Shown here: positions 25,127 to 33,059 of the stretch, one piece after another | How the letters are laid out: each line of letters opens with the position of its first letter | Numbering within the stretch: the first letter of the stretch is position 1 | Source of the DNA: Acaudatibacter sp963835495 | Lineage (GTDB): Bacteria; Pseudomonadota; Alphaproteobacteria; Caulobacterales; Caulobacteraceae | DNA length: 64,000 nt | NCBI GenBank assembly: GCA_963835495.1 | Contig: CAWIFQ010000005.1 | Coordinates: 62,001-126,000, forward strand | Direction of reading: 5' to 3' | Position numbers and translations under genes: made by a program | The notes under the pieces: generated by a model | Database searches by the model: none | What the model was told of the DNA's origin: nothing | What the model saw: only the letters and a program-made list of their open reading frames with translations

Positions 25127-25989
25127 GACGGGCGGGGCGTCGTCGTGAAGCTCAGACTGCCGTCGGCCCCGCGAGCCAGCACGCCGTCAGGGCCCTGATC
25201 GACCGGCCCGGCGGTCGTCGCGCCGGAGGGACCACCGCCCTGGAGGTCCGTCGCGATCATGTCCGCCAGCTTGGCCACGCCCAGCTTCATCGCCGACCGG
25301 AACGCCGCGGCGTTGTCCGACGACCACGCCGGCATGTTGATCTCCCGCTTCGCCGGGGGACCGGGCAGGTCGGATTCGAACGTGAAGGTGTTGCGGTAGA
25401 GCGAATTCGACGGGTCGGACGGAACGTCGGCCCTGCCCTTGGCCGGCTTGAACGGCGCCAACGCGGCGCTGTTCGGGTAGAGGTCGACGTTGACGGTGAT
25501 GAACAGCTGCCGCCCGTCGTTCGACAGATGGTAGTCGGCGATCGCGATCAGAACCGCGCCGTCCTTGGAGCCGGTGATGGCGCTGTCGATCTTCTTGCCA
25601 GCCACCTCCTTCATGACGCGCACGCCGTCGACGTGCAGCCAGGCGATCTTCGACAGAGAGTCCTTGAGCTGGCTGGAAAGGTCGCGGTCGAAGTTCATGT
25701 CGACAACGGCGTCGCGCAGTGGCTTGACCCCGGCCTCGGCGGTGCCCGCGCGATAGGAGTCGACGCCGGCGTCGATCAGCGCGCCGATCAGGCCCTGGCC
25801 TTGGCCGGCGGTCGTAGGCGGCACATAGATGTAGATCTCGCTCTGCGCGATCGGCGCCACCACCTCGGTCGAGGCGATCCCGCTCTGCGCCGCCGGCGCC
25901 AGCGCCACGTGAGTAGGTGTCGGCGTCACGCAGGCGACCAGCGAGAGCGCCAGCAACAGCGCGCCAAACCGTTCTATCGGAAATCGCAT
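25123..25989 (-). CDS. Outer-membrane or periplasmic lipoprotein of unknown function
   Basis: Start at ATG 25989, behind a GGGGGGGG run, opening a lipoprotein signal (MRFPIERFGALLLALSLVAC, lipobox LVAC). The 288-residue protein continues as VTPTPTHVALAPAA, then a mixed alpha/beta domain with IYIYVPPTTAGQGQGL, LSKIAWLHVDGVRV and GAVLIAIADYHLSNDGRQL. It resembles small lipoproteins that share a fold with the downstream gene product rather than a known enzyme. The two genes overlap as GTGA and are presumably one operon. The neighbours give no role. Confidence 0.65.
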   Translation of the reverse strand: MRFPIERFGALLLALSLVACVTPTPTHVALAPAAQSGIASTEVVAPIAQSEIYIYVPPTTAGQGQGLIGALIDAGVDSYRAGTAEAGVKPLRDAVVDMNFDRDLSSQLKDSLSKIAWLHVDGVRVMKEVAGKKIDSAITGSKDGAVLIAIADYHLSNDGRQLFITVNVDLYPNSAALAPFKPAKGRADVPSDPSNSLYRNTFTFESDLPGPPAKREINMPAWSSDNAAAFRSAMKLGVAKLADMIATDLQGGGPSGATTAGPVDQGPDGVLARGADGSLSFTTTPRPS

Positions 25990-26115
25990 GGCCCCCCCCG
26001 AGGTTGTTCTGAACGGCCGGCGCGCTTCAGCCCAAAAGGGCGTCAACAAGCGTGGCTGTTCGGCACGTATTCGTAGCGAACGTCCGGTGAGGCTTCAACG
26101 CCAAATGGATCGGCC

Positions 26116-26733
26116 CTAGGCCCGCAGTCCCCGCATCAGCGCGCCCAGCGTGCGGCGGCGCAGCGTCTCGAAGCCCGGGTCGGCGGGGATGCGGCCGGCG
26201 AGGTCGAGCACGATCAGGCCGTGGATCGCCGCCCAGAACACGTAGCCGAGCTCGACCGGATCGCCGGCCAGGACGCCGGCCTCGACCAGTTCGCGGACGT
26301 AGCCCGACATCGAGACGCGGGCGCGGGCGGCGGCGGCGGCCAGCTCGGGATAGGCCGCCTCGTCCGGTTGGGCGAGGTCGAACATCAGCTTGTAGGCGGC
26401 CGGGTTGGCGCGGGCGAAGCGGACGTAGGCCGCGCCGATGTCGGCGGCGCGGTGGCGCTCGTTGCGCGCGACGCCGTCGAGCGCGTCGGCGAGGCGCTCG
26501 AACGCCTGCGCGCGGATGGCGGCGACCAGCGCCTCCTTGTCGGCGAAGTGGCGATAGGGGGCCATCGGGCTGCAGCCGACCTCGGCGGCCAGCCGGCGCA
26601 TCGACAACGCCGCCTCGCCCTCCTCCAGGAACAGCTTGGCCGCCGCATCGCACAGCCGCCCGCGCACCTCCCCGCGATCGCCGGCGGAACGCGCTCGCGT
26701 GGATTTTGGCTGCGGGTTGACGCTGCGTTCCAT
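26116..26733 (-). CDS. TetR/AcrR-family transcriptional repressor
   Basis: A 205-residue protein. The helix-turn-helix lies at about residues 25-70 (GRLCDAAAKLFLEEGEAALSMRRLAAEVGCSPMAPYRHFADKEALVAAI). The C-terminal ligand domain contains the TetR_C_33/WHG-type AYKLMFDL and FWAAIHGLIVLDLAGRI. It is divergent from the nitronate monooxygenase gene, 63 bases away, and its start overlaps a candidate operator, so it probably represses itself and that gene. The inducer is unknown, most likely a hydrophobic compound or acyl-CoA. Confidence 0.9.
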   Translation of the reverse strand: MERSVNPQPKSTRARSAGDRGEVRGRLCDAAAKLFLEEGEAALSMRRLAAEVGCSPMAPYRHFADKEALVAAIRAQAFERLADALDGVARNERHRAADIGAAYVRFARANPAAYKLMFDLAQPDEAAYPELAAAAARARVSMSGYVRELVEAGVLAGDPVELGYVFWAAIHGLIVLDLAGRIPADPGFETLRRRTLGALMRGLRA

Positions 26734-26734
26734 G

Positions 26735-26758
26735 TTTACACCGTACGCTTATCGTGCG
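26735..26758. promoter_or_regulatory. Candidate TetR-type operator between the repressor and the nitronate monooxygenase gene
   Basis: TTTACACCGTACGC begins one base upstream of the repressor start codon. Its reverse reads GCGTACGGTGTAAA, which resembles operators of many alphaproteobacterial TetR proteins. Only the central CGTACG is a clean palindrome; the right half (TTATCGTG) diverges, so the match is partial. Its place in the 63-base divergent gap supports it. Confidence 0.35.
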
Positions 26759-26796
26759 CAGATGCAAGCGACGACGTCTTGCTGGAGCCAAGCCGA

Positions 26797-27804
26797 ATGA
26801 CCCTGCCCGCCGTGCTGAAAGACCGCCTGCGCCTGCCGGTGATCGGATCGCCGCTGTTCATCATCTCCGGCCCGGAGCTGGTGATCGCCCAGTGCAAGGC
26901 CGGCGTCGTCGGCTCGTTCCCCGCGCTGAACGCGCGGCCGATCTCGCAGCTGGACGAGTGGCTGGCGGAAATCACCGAGACGCTGGCCGACTACGACCGC
27001 GCCCACCCGGACGCGCCGTCGGCGCCGTTCGCCGTCAACCAGATCGTGCACAAGACCAACAACCGGCTCGAGCAGGACGTCGAGCTGTGCGCCAAGTACA
27101 AAGTCCCGGTGATGATCACCTCGCTGGGCGCCCGCGAGGACGTCAACGCGATGGCGCACAGCTGGGGCGGGGTCGTGCTGCACGACGTGATCACCGACCG
27201 CTTCGCCCGCAAGGCGATCGAGAAGGGCGCCGACGGCCTGATCCCGGTCGCCGCCGGCGCCGGCGGCCATGCCGGCATGCTCTCGCCGTTCGCGATCGTG
27301 CAGGAGCTGCGCGAGTGGTTCGACGGCCCGATCGCACTCTCCGGCGCCATCGCCAACGGCCGCGCGGTGCTGGCGGCCCAGGCCATGGGCGCGGACCTGG
27401 CTTATATCGGCTCGGCCTTCATCGCGACCCAGGAGGCGCGGGCGGCCGAGGGCTACAAGGAGATGATCGTCGAGAGCCGCGGCGAGGACATCACCTACAC
27501 CAACCTGTTCACCGGCGTGCACGGCAACTACCTGCGCCCCTCGATCGTCCGCGCCGGACTCGACCCCGACGATCTGCCGCAGGCCGACCCGTCGAAGATG
27601 AACTTCGGCTCCGGCGGCAACCAGGAAGCCAAGGCCTGGCGCGACATCTGGGGCTGCGGCCAGGGCATCGGCGCGGTCAAGCACGTGCCGACGGCCGGCG
27701 AACTGGTCGCGCGGCTGGCGGACGAATACGAGGCCGCGAAGGCGGAGCTGGCGCAGAAGACCTCGTTCACCGGCGGCCGGGTGTTGGCGTTCGCGGCGGA
27801 GTAA
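26797..27804 (+). CDS. Nitronate monooxygenase (class I-like), FMN enzyme
   Basis: A 335-residue TIM-barrel flavoenzyme. The N-terminal LPVIGSPLFIISGPELVIAQCKAGVVGSFPALNARP is typical of the family, with GAGGHAG and the FMN-binding GAIANGRAVLAAQAMGADLAYIGSAFIAT following. These enzymes use O2 to oxidise nitronates such as propionate-3-nitronate, and some homologues act as 2-nitropropane dioxygenases. Start chosen at ATG 26797, directly downstream of the divergent promoter region, in place of longer in-frame extensions that overlap the repressor gene. It heads the acyl-CoA-type gene group and is probably controlled by the adjacent TetR. Confidence 0.9.
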   Translation: MTLPAVLKDRLRLPVIGSPLFIISGPELVIAQCKAGVVGSFPALNARPISQLDEWLAEITETLADYDRAHPDAPSAPFAVNQIVHKTNNRLEQDVELCAKYKVPVMITSLGAREDVNAMAHSWGGVVLHDVITDRFARKAIEKGADGLIPVAAGAGGHAGMLSPFAIVQELREWFDGPIALSGAIANGRAVLAAQAMGADLAYIGSAFIATQEARAAEGYKEMIVESRGEDITYTNLFTGVHGNYLRPSIVRAGLDPDDLPQADPSKMNFGSGGNQEAKAWRDIWGCGQGIGAVKHVPTAGELVARLADEYEAAKAELAQKTSFTGGRVLAFAAE

Positions 27805-27807
27805 TTT

Positions 27808-27960
27808 TCCTCACCCGTAGGGGGACCGCCTAGCGGTGGAGGGGGTGCGATGAAGCGCGCCCATCTCGCCGAGCGGGCTCTGAGCAAGATCGTCGCCCAG
27901 CGAGCACTGCAACGAACCCCCTCCACCCCTTCGGGGTCCCCCTCCCCCTACGGGTGAGGA
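27808..27960. repeat. Long inverted repeat (palindromic intergenic element)
   Basis: Two arms of about 40-45 bases read TCCTCACCCGTAGGGGG... outward from each side (27808-27846 and 27915-27960) and are near-complementary, with an insertion in the right arm. The loop of about 68 bases is unrelated to either neighbour. The element fills the gap between the convergent nitronate monooxygenase and enoyl-CoA hydratase genes, starting 3 bases after one stop and ending 5 bases before the other. It could act as a bidirectional terminator. Its structure resembles a small palindromic mobile element. Confidence 0.7.
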
Positions 27961-27965
27961 GAAAT

Positions 27966-28775
27966 CTACCGCCCCACGAACACCGGTTCGCGCTTTTCCA
28001 GGAAGCTGGCGACGCCTTCCTTGTGATCCTCGGTCTGGAACAGGCGGTAGATCGTCTCGATCGCCCAGGCGCCGATCTCGCGCGGGTCGCCCGGGGTGGC
28101 GCGGCGCAGGCCCTGCTTCATCGCCGTCAGCGCCAGCGGCGGATTGCGGGCGATGTAGCTGGCCAGATGCTCGGCGGCGCGGACGATGTCCTGGTGGGCC
28201 GTCACCTGGGTGACCAGTCCGATCTTCTCGGCGTCCTTGGCCTTGATCGGCTCGCCGGTGAACAGCAGCTCGGCCGCCTTGGCCGGCCCGACGATCGAGG
28301 GCAGCTTCCAGAAGCCGCCGACGTCGCAAACCAGCCCGCGGCGGATGAACAGCTCGGCGAACACGGCCTTTTCCGAGGCGATGCGGATGTCGGCGTAGAG
28401 CGCCAGCTCCATGCCCCAGCCGACCGCGGGACCGTTGACCGCGGCGATCACCGGCTTGTCGCATTCGATCACCGCCATCGCCGCCGGCGTCGGCTCGAAC
28501 TTGACCCTGGGCGGCGCGGCCGCCCGCTCGGCGGCGCCGTCGACCATGATCTCGCGCACGTCGTCGCCGGAGCAGAACGACGGATCGGCGCCGGTGACGA
28601 TCACGCAGCGCACGTCCGGGTCCGCGTTGGCCTGGCGGAATGCGGACTCCAGCTCGTTGTAGGCCAGGCGGTTCAGCGCGTTGCGCCGCTCGGGCCGGTT
28701 CAGGGTGATCAGACAGATGTGGTCTTTCACCCGGTAGAGGGTGCAGGTGAAGTCCTGGGGCGCGATCTGGGCCAC
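27966..28775 (-). CDS. Enoyl-CoA hydratase/isomerase (crotonase) family protein
   Basis: A 269-residue crotonase. Start set at GTG 28775, 9 bases after AGGAG; longer in-frame versions overlap the phosphotransferase gene. The oxyanion-hole segments are CSGDD (residues 68-72) and PAVGWGMELAL, with FAELFIRRGLVCDVGG holding one of the two usual catalytic glutamates (E141). The second expected glutamate is not evident, so it may be an isomerase or hydrolase rather than a hydratase. It is divergent from the phosphotransferase gene. Confidence 0.88.
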   Translation of the reverse strand: MAQIAPQDFTCTLYRVKDHICLITLNRPERRNALNRLAYNELESAFRQANADPDVRCVIVTGADPSFCSGDDVREIMVDGAAERAAAPPRVKFEPTPAAMAVIECDKPVIAAVNGPAVGWGMELALYADIRIASEKAVFAELFIRRGLVCDVGGFWKLPSIVGPAKAAELLFTGEPIKAKDAEKIGLVTQVTAHQDIVRAAEHLASYIARNPPLALTAMKQGLRRATPGDPREIGAWAIETIYRLFQTEDHKEGVASFLEKREPVFVGR

Positions 28776-28866
28776 GTTGCGTCTCCTCTTGGCCTGCCGC
28801 AGCGTCGGCGTGCTAAGCGGCTTCTCAGGCGACACCAGTTCGCGCGCAGAGACTTTAGGGAAGGCA

Positions 28867-29913
28867 ATGGCCGAAGAGCTGCCGACCAACGTGGGCGAAG
28901 TGCGGCCCAACCATCGCTTCGACGAAGCGCGGCTGGCCGACTGGCTGAAACAGAACGTCGAGGGCGTGACCGGGCGGGTCGAGGTGCGCCAGTTCCACGG
29001 CGGCGCCTCGAACCCGACGTTCCTGGTCACCGCGGGCGACCAGCTGCTGGTGCTGCGCAAGAAACCACCCGGCCAGCTGCTGGCGAGCGCCCACCAGGTC
29101 GACCGCGAATACCGGGTGATGAAGGCGCTGGGCACGGTCGACTTCCCGGTGCCGCGGATGCGCGCGCTGTGCACCGACGAGAGCGTGATCGGCACCACCT
29201 TCTATGTGATGGACTTCCGCGCCGGGCGTATCTTCCGCGACGCGCGGCTGCCGGGCCTGGAACCGGCCGAGCGGTCGGCGATCTACGACCAGCTGAACGC
29301 CGTGCTGGCCCAACTGCACCAGGTCGACTACGCGTCGATCGGGCTCGCCGACTACGGCCGCCCGGGCAACTACTACGTCCGCCAGATCGACCGCTGGACC
29401 AAGCAGTACCGCGGCGCCCAGACCCAGCACATCGAGGCGATGGAGCGGCTGATCGCCGAGCTGCCGGCCCGCATCCCCGCCGACGACACGACCACCATCG
29501 CCCACGGCGACTACCGGCTCGAGAACGTGATGTTCCATCCCACCGAGCCGCGCCTGATCGCGGTGCTGGACTGGGAGCTTTCCACGCTTGGCCATCCGCT
29601 CGCCGACATCGGCTACAACGCCATGCTCTGGACCTCCAAGTCGGTCAGCTGGGGCACCCTCGAAGGCGTCGACTTCGCCACCTCCGGCATCCCGACCATG
29701 GAGGAGTACGTCGCGGCCTACTGTCGCCGCACTGGCCGCGACCACATCGACGACCTCAACTTCTACGTCGCGTTCGCCGCGTTCCGGCTGGCCTCGATCG
29801 GCCAGGGGGTGTTCAAGCGCAACCTCGACGGCATTGGCGCCCACGACGCCAGCGGCGACAATTCCGGCACGATCGAACGGGCGGAGGCAGCGCTGCGTCT
29901 GTTGGAGGCGTAG
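28867..29913 (+). CDS. Phosphotransferase family protein (ACAD10/11-associated APH-like)
   Basis: A 348-residue kinase-fold protein starting at ATG 28867. Residues include FHGGASNPTFLVTAGDQLLVLRKKPPG (ATP-binding loop and lysine), the catalytic loop HGDYRLENVMF at H213, and VLDWELSTLGHPLADIGY, whose Asp binds metal. This aminoglycoside-phosphotransferase-like subgroup is fused to acyl-CoA dehydrogenase in animal ACAD10/11 and is thought to phosphorylate 4-hydroxy acids for beta-oxidation. Adjacent acyl-CoA ligase and crotonase genes fit such a use. The substrate is inferred from family, not seen. Confidence 0.9.
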   Translation: MAEELPTNVGEVRPNHRFDEARLADWLKQNVEGVTGRVEVRQFHGGASNPTFLVTAGDQLLVLRKKPPGQLLASAHQVDREYRVMKALGTVDFPVPRMRALCTDESVIGTTFYVMDFRAGRIFRDARLPGLEPAERSAIYDQLNAVLAQLHQVDYASIGLADYGRPGNYYVRQIDRWTKQYRGAQTQHIEAMERLIAELPARIPADDTTTIAHGDYRLENVMFHPTEPRLIAVLDWELSTLGHPLADIGYNAMLWTSKSVSWGTLEGVDFATSGIPTMEEYVAAYCRRTGRDHIDDLNFYVAFAAFRLASIGQGVFKRNLDGIGAHDASGDNSGTIERAEAALRLLEA

Positions 29914-30012
29914 AGCGCGGCTTTGTCGCCGACTCCCTTCTCTTCCCCTACGGCCTTCAGTCTATAAGGCGGCAACCGATAAGAACGCCACCGGCGTGGG
30001 AGTGAAGCTGAG

Positions 30013-31707
30013 ATGCACTATGAGGCGCTGAAGCAGGTCTGGGGCGCGTTGACCGCGCCGGGCGCGCCGTTCGAAGTCGAGACCATCGAGGTGCGCGGCG
30101 TACCGATCCGAGCGTTCAAGAACGCCGCGCCGAACGTCCGCGCGCTGTGGCTCTCGACCGCCGCCTTCGGGGACCGCGACTACCTGGTCTATCAGGACGA
30201 GCGCATCACCTACGCCGAGGCGCACAGGCGCGCGGCGTCGATCGCCAACTGGCTGCTGGCCGAGGGGGTGAAGCCCGGCGAGCGCATCGCCATCGCCATG
30301 CGCAACTATCCCGAATGGCTGCTGCTCTACTGGGCCGCCGTGTCGATCGGCGTCGCCGTGGTGGGCATGAACGCCTGGTGGGTCGCCGACGAGGTCGAGT
30401 ACGCGCTGAACGACAGCGAGCCGAAGGTGATCTTCTGCGACGCCGAGCGGCTGGAGCGCATCCTGGAGCGGCCGGCCACCGCGGCGCGCTCGAAGCTGGT
30501 CGTCACCCGCATGGACCATCCGCCGGCGGGCGTTGCGCGCTACGCCGAGGCGGTCGCCAAGGGCGGGGCGATGCCAGACATCGAGGTCGACCCCGACGCC
30601 GACGCCTGCATCTTCTACACCTCCGGCACCACCGGCAATCCGAAGGGCGCGCAGCTGACCCATCGCGGCTGCATCAACAACCTGATGAACATGGGCTTCG
30701 CCGGCCAGGTCCAGGCGCTGGCGACCGAGAAGTCGACCGGAGTCGCCCCGCCGGCCGAACCGCCGACGCCGGTCTCGCTGCTGACGACGCCACTGTTCCA
30801 CGTCACCGCCAACAACTGCGGCGCTTACGCGGTGACCGCCGGCGGCGGCACGCTGGTGCTGATGTACCGCTGGGACGCCGGCGAGGCGCTACGGCTGATC
30901 GAGCGCGAGAAGGTGACCGGCATGAGCGGCGTGCCGGTGATGTCGCGCGAACTGCTGGCGCACCCCGACTTCGCCAAGACCGACACCTCGACCCTCGCCA
31001 GCCTGGGCGGCGGCGGCGCGCCGCTGCACCCGGACCTGGTGGCCAAGATCGACGCCGAGGTCGCCACCGCCAGGCCCAACACCGGCTACGGCATGACCGA
31101 GACCTGCGGGATCATCACCGCGGTCGGCGGCGACTTCTTCGTCGACCGCCCGGCCAGCTGCGGCCCGGCGATGCCGACATTCGAGGTCAAGTGCGTCGAC
31201 GACGACGGCAATACCGTCGCCCAGGGTCAGACCGGCGAGCTGTGGGTGCGCGGCGCCTCGGTGATCAAGGGCTATCTGAACCGAGCCGAAGCCACCGCCG
31301 AGAGCATCACCGACGGCTGGCTGCACACCGGCGACGTGGCCAGGATCGACGAGGACGGCTTCATCTACATCGTCGATCGCAAGAAGGACATGGTGCTGCG
31401 CGGCGGCGAGAACGTCTATTGCGCCGAGGTCGAGACCGCCGTGCACCACCACCCGGCGATCGCTGAGTGCTGCGTGTTCGGCGTGCCCGACGCGCGGCTG
31501 GGCGAAGAGGTCGCGGCCGCCGTGGTCCTGCGGCCGGGCCATCACCTCACCGCCGACGAGCTGCGAGCCCACTGCGCCGACCATCTGTCGCGCCACAAGA
31601 TCCCGCGCCACATCTGGTTCTTGACCGAGTCGATTCCGCGCAACGCCAACGGCAAGTTCCTGAAGCGCGAGCTGCGCGAGAAACTGGCGACGGCGGCCGC
31701 GGCCTAG
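30013..31707 (+). CDS. AMP-dependent acyl-CoA synthetase (ligase)
   Basis: A 564-residue adenylate-forming enzyme with the ATP motif YTSGTTGNPKG starting at Y202, the second core motif GYGMTETCG, DGWLHTGDVARIDEDG, and catalytic lysine K548 in NANGKFLK. Length and motif spacing are those of fatty or aromatic acyl-CoA ligases. It activates a carboxylate to acyl-adenylate and then acyl-CoA. It follows the phosphotransferase gene by 99 bases in the same direction, so both may feed one acyl-CoA pathway. The acyl substrate is not predicted. Confidence 0.93.
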   Translation: MHYEALKQVWGALTAPGAPFEVETIEVRGVPIRAFKNAAPNVRALWLSTAAFGDRDYLVYQDERITYAEAHRRAASIANWLLAEGVKPGERIAIAMRNYPEWLLLYWAAVSIGVAVVGMNAWWVADEVEYALNDSEPKVIFCDAERLERILERPATAARSKLVVTRMDHPPAGVARYAEAVAKGGAMPDIEVDPDADACIFYTSGTTGNPKGAQLTHRGCINNLMNMGFAGQVQALATEKSTGVAPPAEPPTPVSLLTTPLFHVTANNCGAYAVTAGGGTLVLMYRWDAGEALRLIEREKVTGMSGVPVMSRELLAHPDFAKTDTSTLASLGGGGAPLHPDLVAKIDAEVATARPNTGYGMTETCGIITAVGGDFFVDRPASCGPAMPTFEVKCVDDDGNTVAQGQTGELWVRGASVIKGYLNRAEATAESITDGWLHTGDVARIDEDGFIYIVDRKKDMVLRGGENVYCAEVETAVHHHPAIAECCVFGVPDARLGEEVAAAVVLRPGHHLTADELRAHCADHLSRHKIPRHIWFLTESIPRNANGKFLKRELREKLATAAAA

Positions 31708-31725
31708 CGAAATAGCGGCGAAGGC

Positions 31726-32307
31726 TCAGAGCCCGCGGCGACCGAAGCCCGCCGGGGCCGGGCTGGCGGGACGCGCGGCCGGCGCGGCGGGGGCCCGCGC
31801 CATTGCCGGCTGATCTTGCGGCCGACTGGGCGGCGGGTTGGCCTCCGGCACGTCGTCGAACACGGCGGCTGCGTCGAACGGCGGGCGGCCCGGCCAGAAC
31901 AACAGGCAGCCCCCGAGGCCTAGGTTCAGCAACAGTCCGAGCCAGGAGACGCCGCTGTCGGGTGTGACACCGATCGGCGGCGCGGCCCAGACGGCGACAC
32001 GGTCGAGGAGGTCGAGTCCGATCCATGCTGGAATGACGTACGTCGGCTCCCAGCCGATGTCGCGAAAGCGCCGCGCCTGCAGAGAGAGGCTGACCCACAA
32101 GTAGATCGGGCCAAGCACCACGATGCAAAACAGCGCCGTCAGGCCCAGGCTGGCCATGTTCTGCGGCTGACCGGGGCTGCGCCCGCCGAGGGCGCCGACG
32201 AAAAGGATCACCGCCAGCACGACGAGGGCCATGCCGAGCCCCCAACTGCCGAGGAAATATTGGATGCGGTTCAGTCGTCCGCGAAAACTGAATACTGCAG
32301 CGAGCAT
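31726..32307 (-). CDS. DUF805-family membrane protein
   Basis: Start at ATG 32307 after GGGGGG. The 193-residue protein opens with FSFRGRLNRIQYFLGSW and has SLQARRFRDIGW, the two hallmark segments of DUF805. Four hydrophobic stretches lie at about residues 20-45, 55-85, 95-115 and 130-150. The tail is Pro/Ala-rich and probably cytosolic. The family's role is not established. It is convergent with the acyl-CoA ligase gene with 18 bases between stops. Confidence 0.85.
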   Translation of the reverse strand: MLAAVFSFRGRLNRIQYFLGSWGLGMALVVLAVILFVGALGGRSPGQPQNMASLGLTALFCIVVLGPIYLWVSLSLQARRFRDIGWEPTYVIPAWIGLDLLDRVAVWAAPPIGVTPDSGVSWLGLLLNLGLGGCLLFWPGRPPFDAAAVFDDVPEANPPPSRPQDQPAMARAPAAPAARPASPAPAGFGRRGL

Positions 32308-32503
32308 GCCAAGCCCCCCTGCGATTGCGTTCGACCGTTGTGCCGCCAAAGTATCTACGTTCGATGAACCAACGAGGTCTGGCCGCCGGGCCGTCATTTA
32401 CGGGCCGCTTACGCCGGTTGCTTCCGGTACGCTTTGAAGCCTTACGGCCCGCAAGCCTAATAGGACGCCTTCCAGCGCTTCGGCGCGAGTTGGGACGGCG
32501 GCG

Positions 32504-32662
32504 ATGTCCGGTGCTCTTGAGTTGATCCTCGTGCTGATAGCGACCTTCGCGGCGGTGTGGCTGCCGGGCGCGGTCGTGATCAAGCTGGCGGCGCGGCTCC
32601 GACCGAGCGCCGAGGACTCGTCCCCGACCTATCCGGCCGGCGGGCCGGCGATGGATCTCTGA
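32504..32662 (+). CDS. Possible 52-residue single-pass membrane protein
   Basis: An open frame from ATG 32504 to TGA 32660-32662 encodes a peptide with one hydrophobic segment (about residues 5-24, LELILVLIATFAAVWLPGA) and an acidic, Pro-rich tail. The ribosome-binding site is weak. It lies alone between the DUF805 gene and a palindromic element. It may be real or chance coding in GC-rich DNA. Confidence 0.35.
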   Translation: MSGALELILVLIATFAAVWLPGAVVIKLAARLRPSAEDSSPTYPAGGPAMDL

Positions 32663-32817
32663 GATGGCCCCGCTCTGGTTCGCTGGTCCGGCGATGATCC
32701 TGGCCGCCGCGCAGGCCCGTTCCACCGCCGCGAAAGCGGCCCCCCTCCCCCGATCCGCTGCGCGACACGGGGGCAGGAGCCAAACCCTACCCGCTCCTGC
32801 CTTGCGCGGATGGGGCG

Positions 32818-32842
32818 CCCCCTCGGAGCCAGTCCGAGGGGG
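32818..32842. terminator. Perfect 10-bp hairpin (terminator-like, no T-run)
   Basis: CCCCCTCGGA pairs with TCCGAGGGGG around the loop GCCAG. No run of T follows. It lies in the 752-base gap between the DUF805 and penicillin-binding-protein genes, next to the inverted repeat at 32874. The other bases of the gap hold the small open frame at 32504 and G/C-rich sequence in which I see nothing else. Confidence 0.35.
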
Positions 32843-32873
32843 CTGAGGAGCACTTCGGCATCGACATGAAGCC

Positions 32874-32998
32874 GTCACCCCGGCCGCAGCGAAGCGAAGA
32901 GCCGGGGCCGGACGTGCCGCCGCCCAGATAGATGTCGTCTCGGAAGCGGTCGGTCCGGCCCCGGCTCGGCGCGGCTGCCGCCGCTTGGCCGGGGTGAC
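32874..32998. repeat. Palindromic intergenic repeat with GTCACCCC ends
   Basis: The left arm GTCACCCCGGCC... at 32874 and the right arm ending GGCCGGGGTGAC at 32998 are inverted copies, with GCCGGGGCCGGA near 32900 paired to TCCGGCCCCGGC near 32953-32964. Arms are about 40 bases and the middle about 45. GTCACCCCGGC palindromes of this type are dispersed in intergenic DNA of many alphaproteobacteria. The element ends 62 bases before the downstream gene. Confidence 0.6.
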
Positions 32999-33059
32999 GA
33001 CGCCCGGGATCGCCCCAGCTGCCAACCGGACGCAGCCTCAGATCGTCGGCGCCGCACCG

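Noticed and set aside
26221..26796. Long N-terminal extension of the nitronate monooxygenase
   Set aside because: It overlaps the TetR gene on the other strand and has no homology; ATG 26797 starts the family's N-terminus.
28776..29198. Long N-terminal extension of the enoyl-CoA hydratase
   Set aside because: It is antisense to the phosphotransferase gene; GTG 28775 with AGGAG fits the family start.
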